Source: Streptomyces sp. MA5143a
GTDB taxonomy: Bacteria; Actinomycetota; Actinomycetes; Streptomycetales; Streptomycetaceae
Reading direction: 5' to 3'
DNA length: 64,000 nucleotides
Assembly: GCF_900290235.1 (NCBI RefSeq)
Contig: NZ_OLMK01000026.1
Coordinates: 124,001 to 188,000 of the forward strand
Shown here: piece by piece, positions 39,186 through 47,009 of the stretch
Numbering within the stretch: position 1 is the first letter of the stretch
How the letters are laid out: every line of letters begins with the position of its first letter
Made by a program: the position numbers and the translations under genes
Notes under the pieces: generated by a model
Told to the model about the DNA's origin: nothing
Seen by the model: the letters and a program-made list of their open reading frames with translations, nothing else
Databases searched by the model: none

Positions 39186-41663
39186 TCAACGGTCCACTCT
39201 CTCACCCGTTCCGGACCGGTCGGTGTTTCCCGATGCGGTGTCCGTGGCCGGGTCACTCGGGTGCTCCGGCGCGTCTGCCACGGGCTCGGCCGAGGAATCC
39301 CCTTCGTCAGTGTGTACGACTCCGTCAGTTTGTACGACCGGGGCCGCCTCGGTGTTCGCTTCCTCGCCCGGAGAAGTGCTGTCCGCCGACTCGTCCTGCG
39401 AGGCGCCCTCCGCCGCCTGGCGGGCGGCGGCGCGCTTGCGCTGGGTGTACATGCGGAACCCGGCGAGGACGAGGAGCAGGACACCGCCGGCGATGACGAG
39501 CATCACCGTGGGAGTGATCTCGGTGACGCTCACGGTGAAGACGACCGGGTCGCCGTATTTCTGGCCGTCCTTCGTGTAGAGCTGGGCGACGACGTCGGCC
39601 TTGCCGTTGGCCTTGGCATTGGTGGTGAACTTCACGGACTCGCTGTGTCCGCCCGAGATGTCGATGGACCGCTCGGCGTAGTCGTCGTCGTCGATCTTCA
39701 GGCGCTTCGGAAGCTGTGACGTGAGGCGCAGCGTCAGGTTGTCGACGCCTTGCACGAGGTTGTTCTGCACGGTCACGGGGATCGTGGCACTGCGACCCGA
39801 AAGCTTCGTCTCGGACTTTTCGATCAGCCGGACCTGGCTGGTGAGCGTGTCCAGGTAGGACTGCACGCCGTCCCGGTAGGCCCTCGCGTCCGCGGCGTGA
39901 GCCCGCCACGACGTGGACATCTCCCGGTCCATGGACCGGCCGAAGGGCGTGACCACGCGCGACTGGCGGTTAAGGATTACCTTGAAGCGGTCCAGGTCGC
40001 TCTGGGTGCCGTGGATCTCCTCGAACGCCGACTTCGGCAGTGCCTGCTTGCGCAGCGACTTGGGGTACGCAGAGGCGGACGGAATCCGCGTGCTGGCGTT
40101 GGGGTCGGGCTTCGCCTCCGCGGCCGCGGACAGGTCCTGGAACTGCGACCACGTACCGCCCTGGAGCGTCGTCAGGGCCTGTGCCATCGTCTGGGCCTGG
40201 CTGGCCGAGGGCATGCGCTGTGGGGCGACCACGATGCTGCGCTGCTTGTCGGTCTGCAGATTCGTCATCAGGCTCTGGGCGAGGAACCTCTGCACCGCCA
40301 GCGTGGAGCTTTCGGCCTTCGTCATGTCGCCCTGGAACGCCGTGGACAGCTGGGCGTCCGCGACGACGGCCGTGGTGCCGCCACCGATGGGGCGGGCTGC
40401 GGTGGGCGTGTAGGACAGGCCGCGGTTCTCCTGAAGGCTGTCGCTGCGGGCGATCACCTTGTCGGCGCCCGCTGAGGTGGCGACCTTGATGATGGACGGG
40501 TCCACAGCGCCGTTCACGGGCCATGCGAACTCGGTGTTCGGCTCCACGTGGAGGATGTTCTCGACGGTGTCCGCGGCGACGTCGGTGGCGTCCTTGAGGC
40601 GGCTGAGGGAGCCCGTGACGGCTTTGCCGTTCTGTGCCAGCGACGCCAGATCGGGGTCCGCGAAGGGGAGCGCGACGACTTCCTTGCCCTGGACCGCGGT
40701 CTCGAGGTCGGCCAGCCACGCGTTGGCGACCGCCTGGCTCCTTCCCGGGACGGTCGTGCTTCCGCTCCGGACGCTGTAGCTCTCCGTCATCGCGACCACG
40801 GAGGCCAGCAGGTCGGGGTCGATCACCCAGGTGACGTCGAGATCCTTGCCCAACGCCAGCATCTGCTCCAGGCGCCCGCCCGCGGAGATCTCCTTGGCCA
40901 GGTCGTCGTTGAGGAACGTGGGCGTCTGGCGCTCTCCCGGCCCGGTCTCGGCCGTGAGGTGGCTGGTGGAGATCAGGGGCCAGAGGTATGTGGTCTTCGT
41001 CCTCGTGTCCGCCTCGTCGGGGTGCCACGGGAGGAACGTGCGCTGGATGCCGAGGATCTGGTCGTACCGGGCCGCGGACGTCTGGCCCGAGAGGGAGACA
41101 CCGAGCTGGTAGACGCCGTCCGCACCGAGGTCCAGCTCCTTGACGGGTACCGAGATGGTGAAGGGCTGGGCCACGCCGGTAGTGAGCTTGGAGAACTTCT
41201 CCACGTACTTCCCGCCGACCTCCGTGCCGTCGACGAACTGGTCGAAGCCGTCGCGCTTGGCCGCGCTGTCGATGGAGGAACGGGTCGTGAGGGGAGCCGA
41301 GCCCACCCGCAGGCCCACATGGGCGTCCGTGATTGTCTGCTTGCCCCTGTTGGTCACCGTGCCGGAGACGGTGACCGTGTCACCGTCGGTGGGCGCGCTG
41401 GGGCTGAGCGAGTCGAGCGAGACAGCCACGGTGTTCGTCCCCGTGGCATCGGCTGGCGCGGCCTTCGGCGCCGCCAGAGCCTCTGGAGCAGCGGAGAGCT
41501 GGAGTAGACCGGCCAGCAGCGGTGCCCCGGCGATCAGTGCCCCTGTACGCAGCAGCCAGCGGCGGGCAGGTGAGGGACTGGTCCCCTGGAAGTCTGCCGC
41601 CTCGGCCACGCGCTCGCCCGTCCTCGTCGTCGTCAGTGGTCGTCGGAATGTGCGTCCACGCAT
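39186..41663 (-). CDS. DUF6049 family secreted protein with C-terminal membrane anchor
   Basis: 825 aa. A signal sequence (about 30-63, RRWLLRTGALIAGAPLLAGLLQ and SAAPEALAA), a beta-rich N-terminal domain (about 65-200), a large central domain, and a transmembrane helix near 735-755 (VMLVIAGGVLLLVLAGF) followed by a cytoplasmic tail. DUF6049 proteins accompany murJ across actinobacteria, as with Rv3909-Rv3910 in M. tuberculosis; their function is unknown but an envelope role is likely. The start is uncertain: ATG at 41663 lacks a clear ribosome-binding site, and GTG at 41609 with GAGGA upstream would also keep the signal peptide. Divergent from pcnA. Confidence 0.85.
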   Translation of the reverse strand: MRGRTFRRPLTTTRTGERVAEAADFQGTSPSPARRWLLRTGALIAGAPLLAGLLQLSAAPEALAAPKAAPADATGTNTVAVSLDSLSPSAPTDGDTVTVSGTVTNRGKQTITDAHVGLRVGSAPLTTRSSIDSAAKRDGFDQFVDGTEVGGKYVEKFSKLTTGVAQPFTISVPVKELDLGADGVYQLGVSLSGQTSAARYDQILGIQRTFLPWHPDEADTRTKTTYLWPLISTSHLTAETGPGERQTPTFLNDDLAKEISAGGRLEQMLALGKDLDVTWVIDPDLLASVVAMTESYSVRSGSTTVPGRSQAVANAWLADLETAVQGKEVVALPFADPDLASLAQNGKAVTGSLSRLKDATDVAADTVENILHVEPNTEFAWPVNGAVDPSIIKVATSAGADKVIARSDSLQENRGLSYTPTAARPIGGGTTAVVADAQLSTAFQGDMTKAESSTLAVQRFLAQSLMTNLQTDKQRSIVVAPQRMPSASQAQTMAQALTTLQGGTWSQFQDLSAAAEAKPDPNASTRIPSASAYPKSLRKQALPKSAFEEIHGTQSDLDRFKVILNRQSRVVTPFGRSMDREMSTSWRAHAADARAYRDGVQSYLDTLTSQVRLIEKSETKLSGRSATIPVTVQNNLVQGVDNLTLRLTSQLPKRLKIDDDDYAERSIDISGGHSESVKFTTNAKANGKADVVAQLYTKDGQKYGDPVVFTVSVTEITPTVMLVIAGGVLLLVLAGFRMYTQRKRAAARQAAEGASQDESADSTSPGEEANTEAAPVVQTDGVVHTDEGDSSAEPVADAPEHPSDPATDTASGNTDRSGTGERVDR

Positions 41664-41844
41664 GGTAACGATGCGCGCCGAGGTGAAGTGCCGCGGTCCG
41701 CGTCACAAGATCGGGCGGCGAGACCGGGCTGTCCCTGTATGTACACGTATCAAAGGGGCCAGGGATGGGGTCATCTACGCGAAACCGTTGTGCACGTTCA
41801 ATGAAGGCGACCACCGCCACGGTGGCCACGTACCCTTTTCTGTT

Positions 41845-43284
41845 GTGCCGAACGCCAACGAACAGTCCAGTGCCCTGAGCCAGGTGCAGCGCCGCGCGGT
41901 GAGTGAACTGCTGCGCGTCGCCCCTGTTGCCGACGATCTTGCCCGCCGCTTCCAGGAGGCGGGGTTCTCGCTGGCTCTGGTGGGCGGGTCGGTCAGGGAC
42001 GCGCTGCTCGGCCGGCTCGGCAACGACCTGGACTTCACGACGGACGCCCGCCCCGAGGACGTGCTGAAGATCGTGCGTCCCTGGGCCGACGCCGTCTGGG
42101 AGGTCGGGATCGCCTTCGGCACGGTGGGAGCCCAGAAGGACGGCTACCAGATCGAGGTCACGACGTACCGGTCGGAGGCCTACGACCGGACCTCCCGCAA
42201 GCCGGAGGTGTCGTACGGCGACTCCATCGAGGAAGACCTCGTGCGGCGTGACTTCACCGTCAACGCGATGGCGGTCGCGCTGCCGGAGAAGGAGTTCATC
42301 GACCCGCATGGTGGGCTCGAGGACCTCGCGGCGCGAGTGCTGCGCACCCCCGGTACGCCGGAGGAGTCTTTCTCCGACGACCCGCTGCGCATGATGCGGG
42401 CCGCTCGATTCGCCGCGCAGCTCGACTTCGAGGTCGCGCCGGAGGTCGTCTCGGCGATGACCGACATGGCCGGCCGGATCGAGATCGTGTCCGCGGAGCG
42501 GGTGCGGGACGAGCTGAACAAGCTCGTCCTCTCCGCGCACCCCCGCACGGGTCTGACCCTGCTGGTGGACACCGGTCTCGCCCAGAACGTCCTGCCCGAG
42601 CTGCCCGCGCTGCGGCTGGAGCGTGACGAACACCACCGGCACAAGGACGTCTACGACCACACGCTGATCGTCCTGGAACAGGCGATCGCGCTCGAGGAGA
42701 ACGGGCCCGACCTCACCCTCCGCCTCGCCGCCCTGCTGCACGACATCGGCAAGCCCCGTACGCGGCGCTTCGAGACGGACGGCCGGGTTTCCTTCCATCA
42801 CCACGAGGTGGTCGGGGCCAAGATGACCAAGAAGCGCATGACGGCCCTCAAGTACTCCAATGACCTCATCAAGGACGTCTCGCGTCTGGTCGAGCTCCAT
42901 CTGCGCTTCCATGGGTACGGCACCGGAGAGTGGACGGATTCCGCCGTCCGCCGTTACGTCAGGGACGCGGGTCCGCTCCTCGATCGCCTCCACAAGCTGA
43001 CCCGCTCCGACTGCACCACGCGGAACAAGCGCAAGGCGAGTGCGCTGTCCCGTGCATACGACGGTCTGGAGGAGCGCATCGCGCAGCTTCAGGAGCAGGA
43101 GGAGCTGGACGCCATCCGTCCGGACCTCGACGGCAACCAGATCATGGAGATCCTGGGCGTCGGCCCGGGCCCGGTCATCGGGCAGGCCTACAAGTTTCTG
43201 CTGGAGCTGCGGCTGGAAAACGGGCCGATGGAGCATGACGAGGCGGTGGCGGCGCTCAAGGAGTGGTGGGCTCAGATGCCCTAG
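41845..43284 (+). CDS. cca: CCA-adding enzyme / poly(A) polymerase family nucleotidyltransferase
   Basis: 479 aa. The polymerase beta fold has LVGGSVRDALLG and the catalytic DLDFTTDARPED (two Asp of the DxD motif); DDPLRMMRAARFAAQLDF follows. A C-terminal HD domain includes ALLHDIGKPRTR and HHHEVVGA. It is a class II nucleotidyltransferase that adds or repairs CCA at tRNA ends; in Streptomyces this protein, sometimes named PcnA, has CCA-adding activity. Since the tRNAs in this window lack encoded CCA, the enzyme is needed for them. The GTG at 41845 has no obvious ribosome-binding site, which may indicate a leaderless transcript; the frame is open far upstream. Confidence 0.93.
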   Translation: MPNANEQSSALSQVQRRAVSELLRVAPVADDLARRFQEAGFSLALVGGSVRDALLGRLGNDLDFTTDARPEDVLKIVRPWADAVWEVGIAFGTVGAQKDGYQIEVTTYRSEAYDRTSRKPEVSYGDSIEEDLVRRDFTVNAMAVALPEKEFIDPHGGLEDLAARVLRTPGTPEESFSDDPLRMMRAARFAAQLDFEVAPEVVSAMTDMAGRIEIVSAERVRDELNKLVLSAHPRTGLTLLVDTGLAQNVLPELPALRLERDEHHRHKDVYDHTLIVLEQAIALEENGPDLTLRLAALLHDIGKPRTRRFETDGRVSFHHHEVVGAKMTKKRMTALKYSNDLIKDVSRLVELHLRFHGYGTGEWTDSAVRRYVRDAGPLLDRLHKLTRSDCTTRNKRKASALSRAYDGLEERIAQLQEQEELDAIRPDLDGNQIMEILGVGPGPVIGQAYKFLLELRLENGPMEHDEAVAALKEWWAQMP

Positions 43285-43317
43285 GTTCCGGGCGTCCTGC
43301 CTCATTTGCGGCGCGAT

Positions 43318-43331
43318 GTTTCACGTGAAAC
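43318..43331. promoter_or_regulatory. parS: parS (pair member 1)
   Basis: Perfect palindrome flanked by symmetric GCGAT and ATCGC, so the full palindrome spans 24 bp. 75 bp from the next site, in the convergent interval between cca and the MFS gene. Confidence 0.95.
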
Positions 43332-43392
43332 ATCGCGCCGCACTGTCGTGCCGGGAAGGGTCCGCTGGCCGCCGCTCGCTGACCGGAGTGAT

Positions 43393-43406
43393 GTTTCACG
43401 TGAAAC
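43393..43406. promoter_or_regulatory. parS: parS (pair member 2)
   Basis: Perfect palindrome, 75 bp from the site at 43318 and 8 bp before the MFS stop codon. Confidence 0.95.
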
Positions 43407-43413
43407 ATCGGGC

Positions 43414-44730
43414 TCACGTCACCGTCTGGGAGGTCTGGCGCCACTGCTTCGCCATCCCGAAGCGCACCATGCCTACGGCGACGGCTCCATAGATCACTGC
43501 CACCGTGATCACCAGGGCGGCGGAGCGGCCGTCGGGAGGGAGCATCAGTGCGGCCACTGCCGCGGCGCCGACGAATGCCACGTTGAAGAGAACGTCGTAG
43601 AGCGAGAAGACGCGGCCCCGGTAGCCGTCGTCGACGGCGGACTGCACGATCGTGTCCGTCGAGATCTTGGCTCCCTGAGTGACGAGCCCCAGGACGAACG
43701 CGGCGACCAGCATGGGTCGCTCCGTGAAGGGCAGGCCGAGAGCGGGTTCCAGCAGGGCGGCGGTCGCGGCGCACGTCACGATCCAGAGGGCCGGACCCAG
43801 ACGTCCGGCCGCCCACGGCGTCAGCACCGCCGCGGTGAAGAACCCCGCCCCTGAGATTCCCACGGCGAGTCCGAGCAGGGCGAGCCCCTCCTCCGAGTCA
43901 GCCGCGGCGGAGGGCGATGACGACCAGGCGTACCGGCACAGCATCAACACCATGACCGTGAGGGCTCCGTAGCAGAACCGCATCATCGTCATCGACGCGA
44001 GCGCCCACGCCGCCGCCCGCCGCCGCCCCGGTTCGACGAGATGTCGTACGCCCGCGACCAGTCCCCGTGCCGTGCCGGCGATCGCGGCACCCAGCCGCGT
44101 CTGCACCCGCGCGGGGTCCGGGCCGAGCAGGTCCCGGGCGAGGCGCAGTGAGGCGAGCGCCGCGCACAGATACAGCGCTGAGCCGAGGAGGACCACCAGG
44201 GCATCCGAGTCCGAGCCCAGCAGCCGTACGACGAAGGCGAGTCCACCGCCCGCTGTCGCGGCGAGCGTGCCGGCGGTGGGCGAGAGGGAGTTGGCCACCA
44301 CCAGGCGGTCGGCGTCGACGACACGGGGCAGTGAGGCGGAGAGTCCGGCCAGCACGAAGCGGTTGACCGCCGTGACGCAGAGCGCGGAGACGTAGAAGAG
44401 CCAGTCGGGAACGTGGATCAGGATCAGGACGGCCGTCACCGACGCGAGGAGTGCGCGCAGCAGATTGCCGTAGAGGAGCACCTGACGGCGGCGCCAGCGG
44501 TCCAGCAGCACACCGGCGAAGGGCCCGACGAGGGAGTAGGGAAGGAGCAGGACGGCCATGGCCGAGGCGATGGCCGTGGCGGACGTCTGCTTCTCCGGGG
44601 AGAAGACGACGTAGGTGGCGAGCGCGACCTGGTAGACCCCGTCCGCTCCCTGGGAGAGCAGTCGTACGGCGAGCAGACGCCGGAAGTCCCGGAAGCGCAG
44701 GAGCACCCGCAGGTCTCGTACGACAGCCAT
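43414..44730 (-). CDS. MFS family transporter
   Basis: 438 aa, about 10-12 hydrophobic helices. It begins MAVVRDLRVLLRFRDFRRLLAVRLLSQGADGVYQVALATYV, typical of the MFS_3/enterobactin-exporter-like group; LVGPFAGVLLDRWRRRQVLLYGN is the MFS loop 2-3 motif. The substrate is unknown. The ATG at 44730 is chosen because GAGG lies 9 nt upstream and it removes a non-conserved 20-residue lead. It is separated from ino1 on the same strand by a strong terminator, so it has its own promoter. Confidence 0.88.
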   Translation of the reverse strand: MAVVRDLRVLLRFRDFRRLLAVRLLSQGADGVYQVALATYVVFSPEKQTSATAIASAMAVLLLPYSLVGPFAGVLLDRWRRRQVLLYGNLLRALLASVTAVLILIHVPDWLFYVSALCVTAVNRFVLAGLSASLPRVVDADRLVVANSLSPTAGTLAATAGGGLAFVVRLLGSDSDALVVLLGSALYLCAALASLRLARDLLGPDPARVQTRLGAAIAGTARGLVAGVRHLVEPGRRRAAAWALASMTMMRFCYGALTVMVLMLCRYAWSSSPSAAADSEEGLALLGLAVGISGAGFFTAAVLTPWAAGRLGPALWIVTCAATAALLEPALGLPFTERPMLVAAFVLGLVTQGAKISTDTIVQSAVDDGYRGRVFSLYDVLFNVAFVGAAAVAALMLPPDGRSAALVITVAVIYGAVAVGMVRFGMAKQWRQTSQTVT

Positions 44731-44752
44731 GGGGCACAGCCTCACATACGGG

Positions 44753-44785
44753 GAGGGTCCCCGGGTGTACGACCCGGGGACCCTC
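44753..44785 (-). terminator. padR-ino1 operon terminator
   Basis: 14-bp perfect stem GAGGGTCCCCGGGT/ACCCGGGGACCCTC with a 5-nt loop, 47 bp after the ino1 stop codon on the minus strand. Confidence 0.88.
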
Positions 44786-44831
44786 AACAACCCGAAGAGC
44801 GAGTGGACTTAGCGCTCCGCGCCTTGTCCCG

Positions 44832-45914
44832 TCAGCGCTCGACCTCGCCCTTGATGAACTTCTCGACGTTCTCCCGCGCCTCGTCGTCGAAGTACTGCAC
44901 CGGCGGCGACTTCATGAAGTAGGACGACGCCGAGAGGATCGGGCCGCCGATGCCGCGGTCCTTGGCGATCTTCGCGGCGCGCAGCGCGTCGATGATGACG
45001 CCGGCGGAGTTCGGGGAGTCCCAGACCTCGAGCTTGTACTCCAGGTTCAGCGGGACGTCACCGAAGGCGCGGCCCTCGAGCCGGACGTAGGCCCACTTGC
45101 GGTCGTCGAGCCAGGCCACGTAGTCGGACGGGCCGATGTGGACGTTCTTCTCGCCGAGCTCCCGGTCGGGGATCTGGGAGGTGACGGCCTGGGTCTTGGA
45201 GATCTTCTTGGACTCGAGGCGGTCGCGCTCGAGCATGTTCTTGAAGTCCATGTTGCCGCCGACGTTCAGCTGCATGGTGCGGTCCAGGACGACGCCCCGG
45301 TCCTCGAACAGCTTCGCCATGACGCGGTGCGTGATGGTGGCACCGACCTGAGACTTGATGTCGTCACCGACGATCGGGACGCCCGCCTCGGTGAACTTGT
45401 CCGCCCACTCCTTGGTGCCGGCGATGAAGACCGGCAGGGCGTTGACGAAGGCGACCTTGGCGTCGATGGCGCACTGGGCGTAGAACTTCGCCGCGTCCTC
45501 GGAGCCGACGGGCAGGTAGCAGACGAGGACGTCGACCTGCTTGTCCTTGAGGATCTGGACGACGTCGACCGGGGCCTCGGCGGACTCCTCGATGGTCTCG
45601 CGGTAGTACTTGCCGAGACCGTCGAGGGTGTGGCCGCGCTGGACGGTGACGCCGGTGCTCGGCACGTCGCAGATCTTGATGGTGTTGTTCTCGGAGGCGC
45701 CGATGGCGTCCGCGAGGTCGAGGCCGACCTTCTTCGCGTCGACGTCGAAGGCCGCGACGAACTCCACGTCCCGGACGTGGTAGTCACCGAACTGCACGTG
45801 CATGAGGCCGGGGACCTTGGACGCCGGGTCGGCGTCCTTGTAGTACTCGACTCCCTGCACCAGCGACGCGGCGCAGTTGCCCACGCCGACGATGGCTACG
45901 CGAACCGAACCCAT
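44832..45914 (-). CDS. ino1: myo-inositol-1-phosphate synthase
   Basis: 360 aa. Converts glucose-6-phosphate to inositol-1-phosphate using NAD, the first step toward phosphatidylinositol and mycothiol. Rossmann motif [16 protein letters not shown] (6-21), [17 protein letters not shown] and [16 protein letters not shown] with active-site lysines, and [12 protein letters not shown] are all conserved. Length matches the short actinobacterial enzyme. ATG at 45914 with GGGAG upstream, 44 bp downstream of a PadR gene. A link to trxBA through mycothiol-based thiol homeostasis is suggestive but not shown. Confidence 0.97.
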   Translation of the reverse strand: MGSVRVAIVGVGNCAASLVQGVEYYKDADPASKVPGLMHVQFGDYHVRDVEFVAAFDVDAKKVGLDLADAIGASENNTIKICDVPSTGVTVQRGHTLDGLGKYYRETIEESAEAPVDVVQILKDKQVDVLVCYLPVGSEDAAKFYAQCAIDAKVAFVNALPVFIAGTKEWADKFTEAGVPIVGDDIKSQVGATITHRVMAKLFEDRGVVLDRTMQLNVGGNMDFKNMLERDRLESKKISKTQAVTSQIPDRELGEKNVHIGPSDYVAWLDDRKWAYVRLEGRAFGDVPLNLEYKLEVWDSPNSAGVIIDALRAAKIAKDRGIGGPILSASSYFMKSPPVQYFDDEARENVEKFIKGEVER

Positions 45915-45958
45915 TCCGGTTGCTCCCTGTGTGTACGAGTGAGGTCCTGGCAGGGACC

Positions 45959-46636
45959 TCACGTGGCGGTGTCGCCGGGCGCATCCGGACCGGGGGTGTC
46001 CCCGGGCCGGGGCAGGGCGCCCGGCGCTCCCTCTGTGGTGTCGCGAGCGGGTTCTCCATGGGCGGGACCCTTCAGATCGCGGCCTGCCCGCTCGCTCTCG
46101 ATGAGCTCGTTCAGCCAGCGCACCTCGCGCTCCACGGACTCCATCCCGTGGCGCTGGAGCTCAAGCGTGTAGTCGTCGAGGCGCTCGCGCGTGCGTGCCA
46201 GGGAGGCACGCATCTTCTCCAGCCGTTCCTCCAAACGGCTGCGACGGCCCTCCAGGACGCGCATGCGCACATCGCGGGAGGTCTGCCCGAAGAACGCGAA
46301 GCGAGCGGCGAAGTGCTCGTCCTCGTACGCGTCGGGACCCGTCTGCGAAAGCAGTTCCTCGAAGTGCTCCTTGCCTTCCGCCGTCAACCTGTAGACGATC
46401 TTGGCGCGGCGGCCCGTGAGGGCGGCGGGAGCGTCGTCCTGGGCACCCCCCGACTCCTCGATCAACCAGCCGCTCGCGACCAGCGTCTTGAGGCAGGGGT
46501 AGAGCGTCCCGTAGCTGAAGGCGCGGAACACACCCAGTGAGGTGTTGAGTCGTTTGCGCAGCTCATAGCCGTGCATGGGGGCTTCGCGCAGTAGGCCGAG
46601 TACGGCGAATTCGAGGATCCCGGAGCGCCGGCTCAT
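45959..46636 (-). CDS. PadR family transcriptional regulator
   Basis: 225 aa. N-terminal winged helix (about 5-85: [57 protein letters not shown]), a C-terminal coiled-coil dimer domain (about 95-185) and a Pro/Gly/Asp tail. PadR proteins are dimeric repressors, often ligand-responsive. The ATG at 46636 has GGGGAGG upstream. The perfect palindrome at 46686-46708, 50 bp before the start, is the expected operator, so it probably represses its own operon with ino1. Confidence 0.93.
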   Translation of the reverse strand: MSRRSGILEFAVLGLLREAPMHGYELRKRLNTSLGVFRAFSYGTLYPCLKTLVASGWLIEESGGAQDDAPAALTGRRAKIVYRLTAEGKEHFEELLSQTGPDAYEDEHFAARFAFFGQTSRDVRMRVLEGRRSRLEERLEKMRASLARTRERLDDYTLELQRHGMESVEREVRWLNELIESERAGRDLKGPAHGEPARDTTEGAPGALPRPGDTPGPDAPGDTAT

Positions 46637-46685
46637 CGTCGCCTCCCCTCTCCCACTGGCCGTCCCGACACCCACTATGCCGAGC

Positions 46686-46708
46686 TGATGTATCGACTCG
46701 ATACATCA
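46686..46708. promoter_or_regulatory. putative PadR operator upstream of padR-ino1
   Basis: Perfect inverted repeat TGATGTATCGA-c-TCGATACATCA (11-bp arms, 1-nt spacer). It contains the ATGTAT/ATACAT core typical of PadR operators and is AT-rich in GC-rich DNA. It lies 50 bp upstream of padR and about 300 bp upstream of the divergent PBP gene. Confidence 0.85.
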
Positions 46709-47009
46709 TGACGATAGAACGCCCCTACGTATGCGACAAGTGGGGGCACGGTGAACGGGGTCACATCACTGATTGGTACGAAGCAAGTTGCCGGATTTGG
46801 GGTGAAGTTCGGTGCTCAGCAGGTTTTGACGGTGCGTAGTCTGTGCGGCATGCACACCACCGGGAAGCGAGTGACGTTAGAGCACGTCGTGGTCCTGGGT
46901 GCGGTACGGATGAATGCCAACACGACCGCATCCGTACTTCGGGGGGACCGGAAACCAGCCGCCGTTTCCAGGCGCGCACGGGTGCGCCTGCCCGAGGAGT
47001 AGTCGTTCG
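46709..47009 (+). promoter_or_regulatory. promoter region of the PBP gene
   Basis: 301 bp. One open frame (46751-47002) crosses it, but its third-position GC is far below that of the neighbours and it has no recognisable protein; see rejected items. The stretch is AT-richer than its surroundings, consistent with promoter DNA. No further element was recognised. Confidence 0.4.

Noticed and set aside
41140..41844. 235-codon N-terminal extension of the CCA-adding enzyme
   Set aside because: It runs antisense to DUF6049; the conserved enzyme begins near VPNANEQSSALSQVQ.
46751..47002. 83-codon open frame just upstream of the PBP gene
   Set aside because: Its third-position GC is well below that of the real genes around it, it contains a TTA codon, and it shows no protein-like pattern. 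It most likely only crosses promoter DNA.
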